Part shown: positions 1 through 7,513 of the stretch, in pieces
Layout of the letters: each line of letters begins with the position of its first letter
How positions within the stretch are numbered: the first letter of the stretch is position 1
Origin: Streptomyces capillispiralis
Lineage (GTDB): Bacteria; Actinomycetota; Actinomycetes; Streptomycetales; Streptomycetaceae
Length of the DNA: 64,000 nt
Reading direction: 5' to 3'
NCBI RefSeq assembly: GCF_007829875.1
Contig: NZ_VIWV01000001.1
Coordinates: 5,240,501 to 5,304,500 of the forward strand
Made by a program: the position numbers and the translations under genes
Notes under the pieces: model-generated
The model's database searches: none
Told to the model about the DNA's origin: nothing
Seen by the model: only the letters and a program-made list of their open reading frames with translations

Positions 1-251
1 TCGGCCACGGCTTCATGGCGCTCAGCGACGACGCCACGGTGGTCTACCTCTGCTCCGAGGGCTACGCCCCCGAGCGCGAGCACGGCATCCACCCCCTCGA
101 CCCGGCGCTCGGCATCGAGTGGCCCGACGGCCTCACCCCGCTCCTGTCCGCCAAGGACGAGCAGGCCCCCACCCTGGCCGAGGCCCGCGACCAGGGCCTC
201 CTCCCCTCCTACGAGGCGTGCGTGGCCTACCGGGAGAGCCTCGGGCGCTGA
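1..251 (+). CDS. dTDP-4-dehydro-6-deoxyhexose 3,5-epimerase (RmlC-like), 3' end only
   Basis: Only the last ~82 codons lie in the window; the reading frame is open from base 3. The segment begins GHGFMALSDDATVVYLCS and continues with HGIHPLDPALGI and a WP, the conserved C-terminal part of RmlC cupin epimerases, which epimerise C3 and C5 of dTDP-4-keto-6-deoxysugars. The paralogues of antibiotic deoxysugar pathways look the same here, so the exact sugar cannot be given. It is co-directional with rplU but ends 218 bp upstream, with an apparent promoter between them, so it is probably a separate transcription unit. Confidence 0.85.
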   Translation, partial: GHGFMALSDDATVVYLCSEGYAPEREHGIHPLDPALGIEWPDGLTPLLSAKDEQAPTLAEARDQGLLPSYEACVAYRESLGR

Positions 252-292
252 ACCGTCCGGGCCGGGCCGGCCCTCCTCCCGGGGGGGCCGGT

Positions 293-322
293 TTGACCCC
301 TTCGGCCACGGCCCCGTAACCT
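293..322 (+). promoter_or_regulatory. Putative housekeeping sigma promoter of rplU-rpmA
   Basis: TTGACC (293-298) and TAACCT (317-322) are 18 bp apart, close to the principal streptomycete sigma-factor consensus. A start of transcription near 329 would give an untranslated leader of about 140 nt before rplU, long enough for ribosomal-protein feedback control. No specific leader fold was identified. Confidence 0.5.
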
Positions 323-468
323 TGACCGTCGGCGTGTCCATCGGGGCCGCCACATCCCCGTAAACCTCTTCCTTCCGGGTGCCGCGGTGTCCGGGAGAGG
401 TCGTCCGTGTTCACGGCCGGGCGGCTGGCCTGCGGGGGTGCCGTTCTTCGAGTGAGAGTGAGATCCGC

Positions 469-789
469 GTGTACGCCATCGTGCGCAGCGGTGGTCGCCA
501 GCACAAGGTTGCTGTCGGCGACATCGTTGAGGTTGACAAGATTTCCACCGCCAAGGTCGGCGACACGGTCGAGCTCTCGACCCTGCTCGTGGTCGACGGC
601 GACGCCGTGACCAGCGACCCGTGGGTCCTGGCCGGCATCAAGGTCCAGGCCGAGGTCGTGGACCACCACAAGGGCCAGAAGATCGACATTCTGCGCTACA
701 AGAACAAGACCGGCTACCGCCGTCGTCAGGGCCACCGCCAGCAGTACACGGCGATCAAGGTCACTGAGATCCCCGCGGCTGCGAAGTAA
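469..789 (+). CDS. rplU: 50S ribosomal protein L21
   Basis: A 106-residue protein starting at GTG (VYAIVRSGGRQHKVAVGD), the usual L21 N-terminus and family length; an in-frame upstream extension to 379 lacks family similarity and is not used. L21 is a small beta-barrel protein binding 23S rRNA in the large subunit. The C-terminal KNKTGYRRRQGHRQ segment is the basic rRNA-binding part. It is followed after 14 bp by rpmA, the universal L21-L27 operon order, and then by obg, a ribosome-assembly GTPase. Confidence 0.97.
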   Translation: MYAIVRSGGRQHKVAVGDIVEVDKISTAKVGDTVELSTLLVVDGDAVTSDPWVLAGIKVQAEVVDHHKGQKIDILRYKNKTGYRRRQGHRQQYTAIKVTEIPAAAK

Positions 790-803
790 GGGACTGAGGA
801 GAG

Positions 804-1058
804 ATGGCACACAAGAAGGGCGCATCGTCCACCCGGAACGGTCGTGACTCCAACGCTCAGCGCCTCGGCGTGAAGCGCTTCGGCGGTCAGGTCGTCAACG
901 CGGGCGAGATCCTGGTCCGCCAGCGCGGCACCCACTTCCACCCGGGCGCCGGTGTCGGCCGCGGCGGCGACGACACGCTGTTCGCGCTGCAGGCCGGTTC
1001 GGTGCAGTTCGGCACCAACCGTGGCCGCAAGGTCGTGAACATCGTTCCGGTCGCCTGA
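804..1058 (+). CDS. rpmA: 50S ribosomal protein L27
   Basis: 84 residues starting MAHKKGASSTRNGRDSNAQRL, the standard L27 N-terminus that reaches the peptidyl-transferase centre; there is no firmicute-type cleavable N-terminal extension. GAGGAGAG just upstream of the ATG is a good ribosome-binding site. It is co-transcribed with rplU 14 bp upstream and followed by a hairpin at 1074-1113 before obg. Confidence 0.97.
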   Translation: MAHKKGASSTRNGRDSNAQRLGVKRFGGQVVNAGEILVRQRGTHFHPGAGVGRGGDDTLFALQAGSVQFGTNRGRKVVNIVPVA

Positions 1059-1073
1059 TCGGAAGCTTTCGCG

Positions 1074-1116
1074 AGGCGGACCTCACTTCCCCGGTGGGAA
1101 GGCGGGTCCGCCTTTC
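1074..1116 (+). terminator. Hairpin between rpmA and obg
   Basis: AGGCGGACC (1074-1082) pairs perfectly with GGTCCGCCT (1105-1113), followed by TTC. The stem is 9 bp and the loop contains a second small inverted repeat. It probably ends or attenuates rplU-rpmA transcripts and lets obg be expressed separately. Confidence 0.55.
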
Positions 1117-1170
1117 GCGTGTTACACCAACAACTGATCCGTACGTTTTCGCAGTGCTGGAGGCACCCCC

Positions 1171-2616
1171 ATGACCACCTTCGTGGACCGCGTCGAGCTG
1201 CACGTCGCCGCGGGTAACGGAGGCCACGGCTGTGCCTCCGTCCACCGTGAGAAGTTCAAGCCGCTCGGCGGACCCGACGGCGGGAACGGCGGACGCGGCG
1301 GTGACGTGATCCTCACCGTCGACCAGTCCGTCACCACCCTGCTCGACTACCACCACTCCCCGCACCGCAAGGCCACCAACGGCAAGCCCGGCGAGGGCGG
1401 CAACCGCAGCGGCAAGGACGGCCAGGACCTCGTCCTGCCCGTGCCGGACGGCACCGTCGTGCTGGACAAGGCGGGCAACGTGCTCGCCGACCTGGTGGGC
1501 CACGGCACCTCGTACGTCGCCGCCCAGGGCGGACGCGGCGGGCTCGGCAACGCCGCGCTCGCCTCCGCGCGGCGCAAGGCGCCCGGGTTCGCGCTGCTCG
1601 GTGAGCCGGGCGACCTCCAGGACGTCGTCCTGGAGCTGAAGACCGTCGCCGACGTGGCGCTGGTGGGGTACCCCAGCGCCGGCAAGTCCTCGCTGATCTC
1701 CGTGCTCAGCGCCGCCAAGCCGAAGATCGCCGACTACCCCTTCACCACCCTCGTCCCGAACCTGGGCGTGGTCACCGCCGGTTCGACCGTCTACACCATC
1801 GCCGACGTGCCCGGTCTCATCCCCGGCGCCAGCCAGGGCAAGGGGCTCGGCCTGGAGTTCCTGCGGCACGTGGAGCGGTGCAGCGTGCTCGTGCACGTGC
1901 TGGACACCGCCACGCTGGAGTCCGACCGGGACCCCGTCTCCGACCTCGACATCATCGAGGAGGAGCTGCGGCAGTACGGCGGTCTCGGCGACCGCCCCCG
2001 CATCGTCGTCCTCAACAAGATCGACGTCCCGGACGGCAAGGACCTCGCCGAGATGGTCCGGCCCGACCTGGAGCGGCGCGGCTACCGCGTCTTCGAGGCG
2101 TCGGCCGTCGCGCACATGGGGTTGCGGGAGCTGTCGTTCGCGCTCGCCGAGCTGGTGGCGCAGGCGCGGGCCGCCAGGCCGAAGGAGGAGGCGACGCGGA
2201 TCGTCATCCGGCCCAAGGCCGTGGACGACGCCGGGTTCACCGTCACCCGCGAGGACGACGGGCTGTTCCGCGTGCGGGGCGAGAAGCCCGAACGCTGGGT
2301 CCGCCAGACCGACTTCAACAACGACGAGGCCGTCGGCTACCTCGCCGACCGCCTCAACCGCCTCGGTGTCGAGGAGCAGTTGGTGAAGGCCGGTGCCCGC
2401 TCCGGCGACGGCGTCGCCATCGGGCCCGAGGAGAACGCGGTCGTCTTCGACTGGGAGCCGTCCCTCACCTCCGGCGCGGAGATGCTCGGCCGGCGCGGCG
2501 AGGACCACCGCTTCGAGGAACCCCGCCCGGCGGCGCAGCGGCGCCGCGACCGGCAGGCCGAGCGGGACGACGCCGAGCGGGAGTACGACGACTTCGAGCC
2601 GTTCGGGTCGGAGTGA
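1171..2616 (+). CDS. obg: GTPase Obg/CgtA
   Basis: 481 residues; start ATG is preceded by CTGGAGG. Three domains are visible: the glycine-rich Obg fold (about 1-158, with GGDGGNGGRGG-type repeats), the G domain (P-loop GYPSAGKSS near 166-174, DVPG switch, NKID near 280), and a C-terminal OCT domain, followed by a charged, Arg/Glu-rich tail. Obg proteins bind the 50S subunit and couple ribosome assembly to GTP/ppGpp levels; in Streptomyces Obg affects aerial mycelium formation. Its place behind rplU-rpmA is near universal. Confidence 0.96.
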   Translation: MTTFVDRVELHVAAGNGGHGCASVHREKFKPLGGPDGGNGGRGGDVILTVDQSVTTLLDYHHSPHRKATNGKPGEGGNRSGKDGQDLVLPVPDGTVVLDKAGNVLADLVGHGTSYVAAQGGRGGLGNAALASARRKAPGFALLGEPGDLQDVVLELKTVADVALVGYPSAGKSSLISVLSAAKPKIADYPFTTLVPNLGVVTAGSTVYTIADVPGLIPGASQGKGLGLEFLRHVERCSVLVHVLDTATLESDRDPVSDLDIIEEELRQYGGLGDRPRIVVLNKIDVPDGKDLAEMVRPDLERRGYRVFEASAVAHMGLRELSFALAELVAQARAARPKEEATRIVIRPKAVDDAGFTVTREDDGLFRVRGEKPERWVRQTDFNNDEAVGYLADRLNRLGVEEQLVKAGARSGDGVAIGPEENAVVFDWEPSLTSGAEMLGRRGEDHRFEEPRPAAQRRRDRQAERDDAEREYDDFEPFGSE

Positions 2617-2716
2617 CGCCCCGGGGGTGAACCCGGGGTGAACGGCGGGGCAACCAAGGGGAGTTCCGGCGAGTCGTAGACCACGGCAACAGACCGGTCT
2701 ACGACAGGAACCCCCC

Positions 2717-4240
2717 ATGGCCCCGCCCTCCCCACGCCACTGGTACCTCTCCCGCCCGGCGCGGACCGCGCTCGCGGCCGGCGTCGCACTCGTCGCCGGC
2801 GCGCTCGCGGTCCCCGGCGCGTACGCCGTCCCCGCGCAGGGACCGGCCACCGCCACCACCGCCGGTCCGCACGACGACTTCAACGGCGACGGCTACGCCG
2901 ACCTCGCCGTGGCCGCCCCCGCCGCGACGGTGGACGGCCGGCGGGGCGCGGGCTACGTCGCCGTCCTGTACGGGTCGGCGAGCGGACTGCGCACGGCCAC
3001 CCGGCAGGTGGTCAGCCAGAACACCGCCGGTGTGCCCGGCAGCGCCGAGACCGACGACGAGTTCGGCAGCGCGCTCGCCACCGCCGACCTCGACCGGGAC
3101 GGTTACGACGATCTCGTCGTCGGGGCGGCCCGCGAGGACACCGCGGACGGGGGAGCGGACGCCGGACTGGTCGCCGTGGTGTGGGGCGGTCCCGGGGGCC
3201 TGTCCGGCGGTGCCGCGCTCGCGTCCGGGCGCGGCGCCCACGACGCCCTCGGCGCCGCCGGCCACCTGACCGTCGGCGACGTGGACGGTGACGGCGCCCC
3301 CGACCTGGTGACCGTGGAGAACCTGCACGACCTGCGGGTCCTCAGGGGGCCCTTCGGGCGGAACGGCGCCGGCGCGGGCGGCGAGCAGGTGGTCGTGGAC
3401 GAGTTCGACAGCCGGGTCCTCGACCTCGCCGCCGGTGACGTCAACGGCGACGGCGTGACGGACGTCGTCGCCACCGAGAACGACGGCGACGAGTACGACG
3501 CCCGGCGGGTCGTGTACTGGACGGGCACCCGGGACGGGCTGACCCCGTACACCGTGGTGGACGACGCCGACGGGAGCCGGCTGCAGGGCGGGGAGAACCT
3601 CGACGTCGGGGACGTGAACGCCGACGGGGCCGACGACATCGTGGTCGGGCGTGCCGTGGACGGCTACGACAGCGACCTCGACAACCCGCACGTCAAGGGC
3701 GGCCGGGTCACCTGGATCCCCGGGTCCCCGCAGGGCCCGGACGGGACCCGGGCGGTCTTCGTCAACCAGGACACCCCCGGAGTGCCCGGCAGCGCCGAGG
3801 ACGACGACGCCTTCGGCACCGACGTGCGGATCGGCGACGTCGACGGCGACGGCCACCCCGACGTCGTCACCGGGCTGCCCGGCGAGGACCTCGGCGACGT
3901 GACGGGCGCGGGCTCGGTCGTCGTGCTGCGCGGCACCGCCGACGGGCTCACCGGCGCCGGTGCCCGAGCGGTCACCCAGAACACCCCGAACGTGCCGGGC
4001 AGCGCCGAGCGCGACGACACCTTCGGCCGGGCCGTCCACCTCGGTGACGCGAACGGCGACGGGCTCGCCGACCTCGCCGTCGGCGCGCCCGGGGAGAACG
4101 CCGGCGCCGGATCGGTGTGGTACTTCCGCTCCTCGGTGACGACCGTGGTGACCCCCAACGGCACCACCGCCTTCGGCGCGGGCACCCTCGGCACGGTGGC
4201 GACCGGCGCCGCACTGGGCACCGCCTTCGCCGCCGGCTGA
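2717..4240 (+). CDS. Secreted FG-GAP/VCBS repeat (integrin-alpha-like) propeller protein
   Basis: 507 residues. The N-terminus has an Arg-containing n-region, a hydrophobic core (ALAAGVALVAGALAVPG) and AYA-type cleavage near residue 38, so it is exported. Seven FG-GAP repeats carry calcium-loop motifs of the form DxNGDGxxDL (for example NGDGYADL, DRDGYDDL, DGDGAPDL, NGDGVTDV, NADGADDI, DGDGHPDV, NGDGLADL), enough for a closed seven-bladed beta-propeller. Three blades also carry a GVPGSAExDDxFG motif. There is no sortase signal and no membrane anchor. Ligand and partner are unknown; it may bind calcium and extracellular or wall components. ATG 2717 has AGGAA 8 bp upstream. Confidence 0.85.
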   Translation: MAPPSPRHWYLSRPARTALAAGVALVAGALAVPGAYAVPAQGPATATTAGPHDDFNGDGYADLAVAAPAATVDGRRGAGYVAVLYGSASGLRTATRQVVSQNTAGVPGSAETDDEFGSALATADLDRDGYDDLVVGAAREDTADGGADAGLVAVVWGGPGGLSGGAALASGRGAHDALGAAGHLTVGDVDGDGAPDLVTVENLHDLRVLRGPFGRNGAGAGGEQVVVDEFDSRVLDLAAGDVNGDGVTDVVATENDGDEYDARRVVYWTGTRDGLTPYTVVDDADGSRLQGGENLDVGDVNADGADDIVVGRAVDGYDSDLDNPHVKGGRVTWIPGSPQGPDGTRAVFVNQDTPGVPGSAEDDDAFGTDVRIGDVDGDGHPDVVTGLPGEDLGDVTGAGSVVVLRGTADGLTGAGARAVTQNTPNVPGSAERDDTFGRAVHLGDANGDGLADLAVGAPGENAGAGSVWYFRSSVTTVVTPNGTTAFGAGTLGTVATGAALGTAFAAG

Positions 4241-4423
4241 CGTCCCGTCGCCCGCCGCTCACCCGACGGACCCGTCGCGGTCACGGGATGTTCCCGGGCC
4301 GCGGCGGGTTTCCCGTTGTCTCCCTGTTCGTCATGCACGCGAGTCCCGGAATTCTCCGGGCGTACCGCCCGGACGGCGAGCTTCCCAGTGTCCAAGAGGC
4401 GCTTGAGACAGGGGAGTTCGCCG

Positions 4424-5974
4424 ATGTCCGGAGCAAAGTCGCCCGACCGCCGCCGCGTTCTGACCACCGGCGCCGCCGTGCTCGGCGCCGCGGCCTCCGC
4501 CCAGCTGTGGCTGCCGGCCGGCGCCGGGGCGGTGGAAAGACCGCTGCCCGACGGCGTGTTCGGCCTCGGCGTCGCCTCCGGCGACCCGCTGCCCGACGGG
4601 ATCGTGCTGTGGACGCGGCTCGCCCCGGACCCGCTGAACGGCGGCGGCATGCCCGACCGCACCGTCCCCGTGGAGTGGCAGATCGCCCGGGACAGCCGCT
4701 TCCGGAAGGTCGTCCGCCGGGGCACCGCCCAGGCCCGCCCCGCCTACGGGCACAGCGTCCACGTGGATGTGCGCGGGCTGCGCCCGGACACCACGTACTG
4801 GTTCCGCTTCCGGGCCGGCGGGCAGCTCTCCCGGGTCGGCCGCACCCGTACCGCCCCCGCCGCGGACAGCTCCGGCGGACAGCTGCGGGTCGCCCTCGCC
4901 TCCTGCCAGAACTGGCAGCACGGCTACTTCACCCCGTACGCCGACATGCTGGACCAGGACCCGGACGTCGTGGTGTTCGTCGGCGACTACATCTACGAGT
5001 CGGGGCCGTCGGCGACCGCGGTGCGGCGGCACGAGGGCACGGGCGAGCCCAACAGCCTCACCCAGTACCGCAACCGGTACGCCCAGTACCGCTCCGACCC
5101 GGACCTCGCCGAGATGCACGCCAACGCCCCGTTCGTCGTCACCTTCGACGACCACGAGGTCGACAACGACTTCGCCGGCGACATCCCGCAGGACCCCGAC
5201 AAGCAGGCGCACGACGCCTTCGTGGCCCGGCTGACGGCCGCCTACCAGGCGTACTACGAGCACATGCCGGTCCGCGCCACCGCCGTCCCGAACGGCCCGC
5301 ACATCCGCATGTACCGCCGGCTGGAGTTCGGGCGGCTGGCCCGGCTCAACGTGCTGGACACCCGCCAGTACCGCAGCGACCAGGCCACCAGCCAGAAGGG
5401 CGCCCAGGACCCGTCGCTGACCATGCTCGGGCCCGCGCAGCGGCGCTGGCTGGTCGACGGGCTGCGCCACTCGCCCGCCCGCTGGAACCTGATCGCCTCC
5501 CAGATCATGATGGCCGAGACCGACCTCCAGGTCGGCGAGGGCAAGCTCTGGTTCTACGACGCCTGGGACGGCTACCAGGCCGAACGCAACGCCCTGCTCC
5601 AGGAGTTCCGGCGGGTCAGCAACCCGGTCGTGCTCACCGGTGACCGTCATCTGACGATGATCAGCGACCTCAAGGCGGACTTCGCCGACCCGAAGTCGGC
5701 CGTCGTGGGCGCCGAGTTCGTCGGCACCTCCATCTCCAGCAACGGAGACCAGGACCAGGCCGCCTTCCGCGCGCAGTGGGACCCCCGGCGCGCGGACAAC
5801 CCGCACTGGAAGCTGCTCGACGCCCACCGCGGCTACCACCTGTTCGACATCCGCCGTGACGGCATCGACGCGCGCGTGCGGGTGGTGGACACGGTGCTGC
5901 GGCCGCGGGCCACGCCGAGCACCCTGGCCCGGCTGCGGGTCCAGGCCGGCCGGCCCGGCGTCCACCTGGTCTGA
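4424..5974 (+). CDS. phoD: Alkaline phosphatase/phosphodiesterase PhoD family, Tat-exported
   Basis: 516 residues. ATG 4424 is chosen because GGGGAG lies 7 bp upstream and the protein then begins with a twin-arginine signal (SPDRRRVLTTG followed by an Ala-rich core). A PhoD N-terminal beta domain leads into the metallophosphoesterase domain with ASCQNWQHGYF, GDYIYE, FDDHEVDND and GDRH, the residues that hold the Ca/Fe centre in PhoD enzymes. These enzymes release phosphate from phosphomono- and diesters, including teichoic acids, outside the cell. No PHO box was recognised in the 183 bp upstream. The wall-polymer genes that follow make an anionic polymer substrate plausible, but that is inference. 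Confidence 0.92.
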   Translation: MSGAKSPDRRRVLTTGAAVLGAAASAQLWLPAGAGAVERPLPDGVFGLGVASGDPLPDGIVLWTRLAPDPLNGGGMPDRTVPVEWQIARDSRFRKVVRRGTAQARPAYGHSVHVDVRGLRPDTTYWFRFRAGGQLSRVGRTRTAPAADSSGGQLRVALASCQNWQHGYFTPYADMLDQDPDVVVFVGDYIYESGPSATAVRRHEGTGEPNSLTQYRNRYAQYRSDPDLAEMHANAPFVVTFDDHEVDNDFAGDIPQDPDKQAHDAFVARLTAAYQAYYEHMPVRATAVPNGPHIRMYRRLEFGRLARLNVLDTRQYRSDQATSQKGAQDPSLTMLGPAQRRWLVDGLRHSPARWNLIASQIMMAETDLQVGEGKLWFYDAWDGYQAERNALLQEFRRVSNPVVLTGDRHLTMISDLKADFADPKSAVVGAEFVGTSISSNGDQDQAAFRAQWDPRRADNPHWKLLDAHRGYHLFDIRRDGIDARVRVVDTVLRPRATPSTLARLRVQAGRPGVHLV

Positions 5975-6065
5975 GCCCGCCGCCCGACGGGAGGGGCCGG
6001 GCACTCACCCGGGTCCCAGGCTCCTCTCACGGCATCCTCAGCGAGCCCGCCTACCGTGCCTCGGC

Positions 6066-7289
6066 ATGGACACGGACCGCACCCACGACGCGCCCCCGGC
6101 GGCGGACACCACGACGGCGGTGCCGCCGCTGCCCGCCGGCACCCGCCTGCTGCACATCGGCCCGCACAAGACCGGCACCACCGCCGTCCAGGGCGCCCTC
6201 TTCGCCGCGAAGGAGGAGATGGCCCGGCACGGCGTCGACTTCCCGGCGCACAGCCGCCACCCGATCGAGGCCGTCCTCGCCGCCTGCGCCCGGCCCGCGA
6301 TGATGGGCGACCCCGTCCCCACCGAGCGCCACTGGCAGCGGCTGCTGGACCGGGTGCGGGCCACCGGCGCACGCACCTCCGTGGTCAGCAGCGAGTTCTT
6401 CGCGGACACCGAGGACGCGTCGGCCATCGCCCGGATCGTCGAGCAGCTCGGCGGGGTGGGGGTCCCCCCGCTCGAGCGAAGCCGAGAGTGGGGGAGGGTG
6501 CACGTCCTGGTCACCCTGCGCCCCCTCGTGCGGATCATGCCCTCGCAGTGGCAGCAGTACGTGCAGAACGGGCTGCGCCTCGGCTACGAGCCGTGGCTGG
6601 AGCACATGCTCCGCCGGGCCCCGTACGACCGGCCCACCCCCAGCTTCTGGCGCCGGCACCGGCACGACCGGCTGGTCGAGCGGTGGGTCGCGGCGACCGG
6701 GCCGGACCGGGTCACCGTCGTCGTGGTGGACGACCGCGACCGGGACGGGCTGATGCGCACCTTCGAGGCGCTGCTCGGACTGCCCGGGGGAGTGCTGGAA
6801 CCGGACCCGGAGACCGTGAACCGTTCCCTCACCCTCGCCGAGACCGAAATGCTGCGGAATCTTAATAAGGAATTCCGCGGCAATGGGCTTCCCGAGGAGC
6901 TGTATTCCAGGCTGGTGCGCCACGGCGCGATCGCCCATATGAAGAACTCGTGCAGCCCCGCATCCCGGGACGTGAAGATCCGTACCCCGCGATGGGCCCT
7001 CGAGGCCGCCGCCGGGATCGGCGCCGAGGCGGCGGCGCGGATCGGCGGCACGGGCGTGCGCGTCCTCGGCGACCTCCGGACGCTGTCCGCCGTACCGGAG
7101 GCGCCTCCGGAGTCCGGTGAGCAGCCGCGGCTCGCTCCCGAAGCGGCCGCGCGGGCGCTGTTCGGGGCGCTCGCCGCGGTGGCGGCGACGGCCGGCGCCG
7201 GCAAAGGGCGTACCGTTCACCGGACATCGTCGAAGGAACTCGTGAAGGTCCTCGGTCACCGCTGTCTGAAACGGCTGCGCCTGCGCTGA
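6066..7289 (+). CDS. Sulfotransferase-like protein carrying a 14-residue repeat-encoded insert
   Basis: 407 residues from ATG 6066, 8 nt after a TACCGT -10-like box. HIGPHKTGTTAVQGALF near residue 34 is the 5'-phosphosulfate (PAPS) loop; LRPLVRIMPSQWQQYVQNG near 150 resembles the 3'-phosphate loop with Arg and Ser. Such enzymes move sulfate from PAPS to a hydroxyl, here perhaps on a glycan given the neighbouring wall-polymer genes. Residues ~131-144 (GVPPLERSREWG core) are encoded by a 41-bp element also found in the tricorn gene at 57947; it sits just before the strand carrying the 3'-phosphate loop. A patch around 6845-6960 uses A/T-ending codons unlike the rest. No enzymatic activity is proven. 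Confidence 0.75.
   Translation: MDTDRTHDAPPAADTTTAVPPLPAGTRLLHIGPHKTGTTAVQGALFAAKEEMARHGVDFPAHSRHPIEAVLAACARPAMMGDPVPTERHWQRLLDRVRATGARTSVVSSEFFADTEDASAIARIVEQLGGVGVPPLERSREWGRVHVLVTLRPLVRIMPSQWQQYVQNGLRLGYEPWLEHMLRRAPYDRPTPSFWRRHRHDRLVERWVAATGPDRVTVVVVDDRDRDGLMRTFEALLGLPGGVLEPDPETVNRSLTLAETEMLRNLNKEFRGNGLPEELYSRLVRHGAIAHMKNSCSPASRDVKIRTPRWALEAAAGIGAEAAARIGGTGVRVLGDLRTLSAVPEAPPESGEQPRLAPEAAARALFGALAAVAATAGAGKGRTVHRTSSKELVKVLGHRCLKRLRLR
6457..6497 (+). repeat. 41-bp interspersed palindromic element, copy 1 (inside sulfotransferase gene)
   Basis: Identical over 41 bp to 57947-57987. It contains CCCCCGCTC and GAGTGGGGG, which can form a 9-bp stem (one G-U pair) around a 12-nt loop. All six frames are free of stop codons; the frame used here reads GVPPLERSREWGR. 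Confidence 0.9.
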
Positions 7290-7330
7290 ACGGGCCGCCG
7301 CCGTCCCTCACGTCACGCACAGCAATGACA

Positions 7331-7347
7331 TAACTCCTGTGGAGTTA
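7331..7347. promoter_or_regulatory. Perfect inverted repeat in AT-rich leader of the cytidylyltransferase gene
   Basis: TAACTCC-TGT-GGAGTTA is a perfect 7-3-7 inverted repeat in the 224-bp gap before 7514, in a region richer in A+T than its surroundings. It could be a repressor operator or a short terminator for the sulfotransferase gene; no T-run follows, which favours a protein-binding site. Confidence 0.35.
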
Positions 7348-7513
7348 CTCACAGCAATTCACAAGGCGTCCCGGGAACCCTCACGGAGCACCAGGGGTCG
7401 CAGGTGAATGGCAGGTTGCGCGCACATATGCGGCGGAGGTCGCTCACCTTGCACTGCGGTAACCACAAGTGGGACCATTTCGAAGTTCCCTGTCGCCCCA
7501 AGGTAGGTCACCT

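Noticed and set aside
895..2883. A 662-codon minus-strand open frame covering obg
   Set aside because: Mirror frame of GC-rich obg, which is plainly coding; the minus translation has no domain and is Gly/Ala/Arg/Val-rich.
6457..6497. The 41-bp palindrome as an intrinsic terminator
   Set aside because: It lies inside open, conserved genes at both sites and is not followed by a T-run or a gene end.
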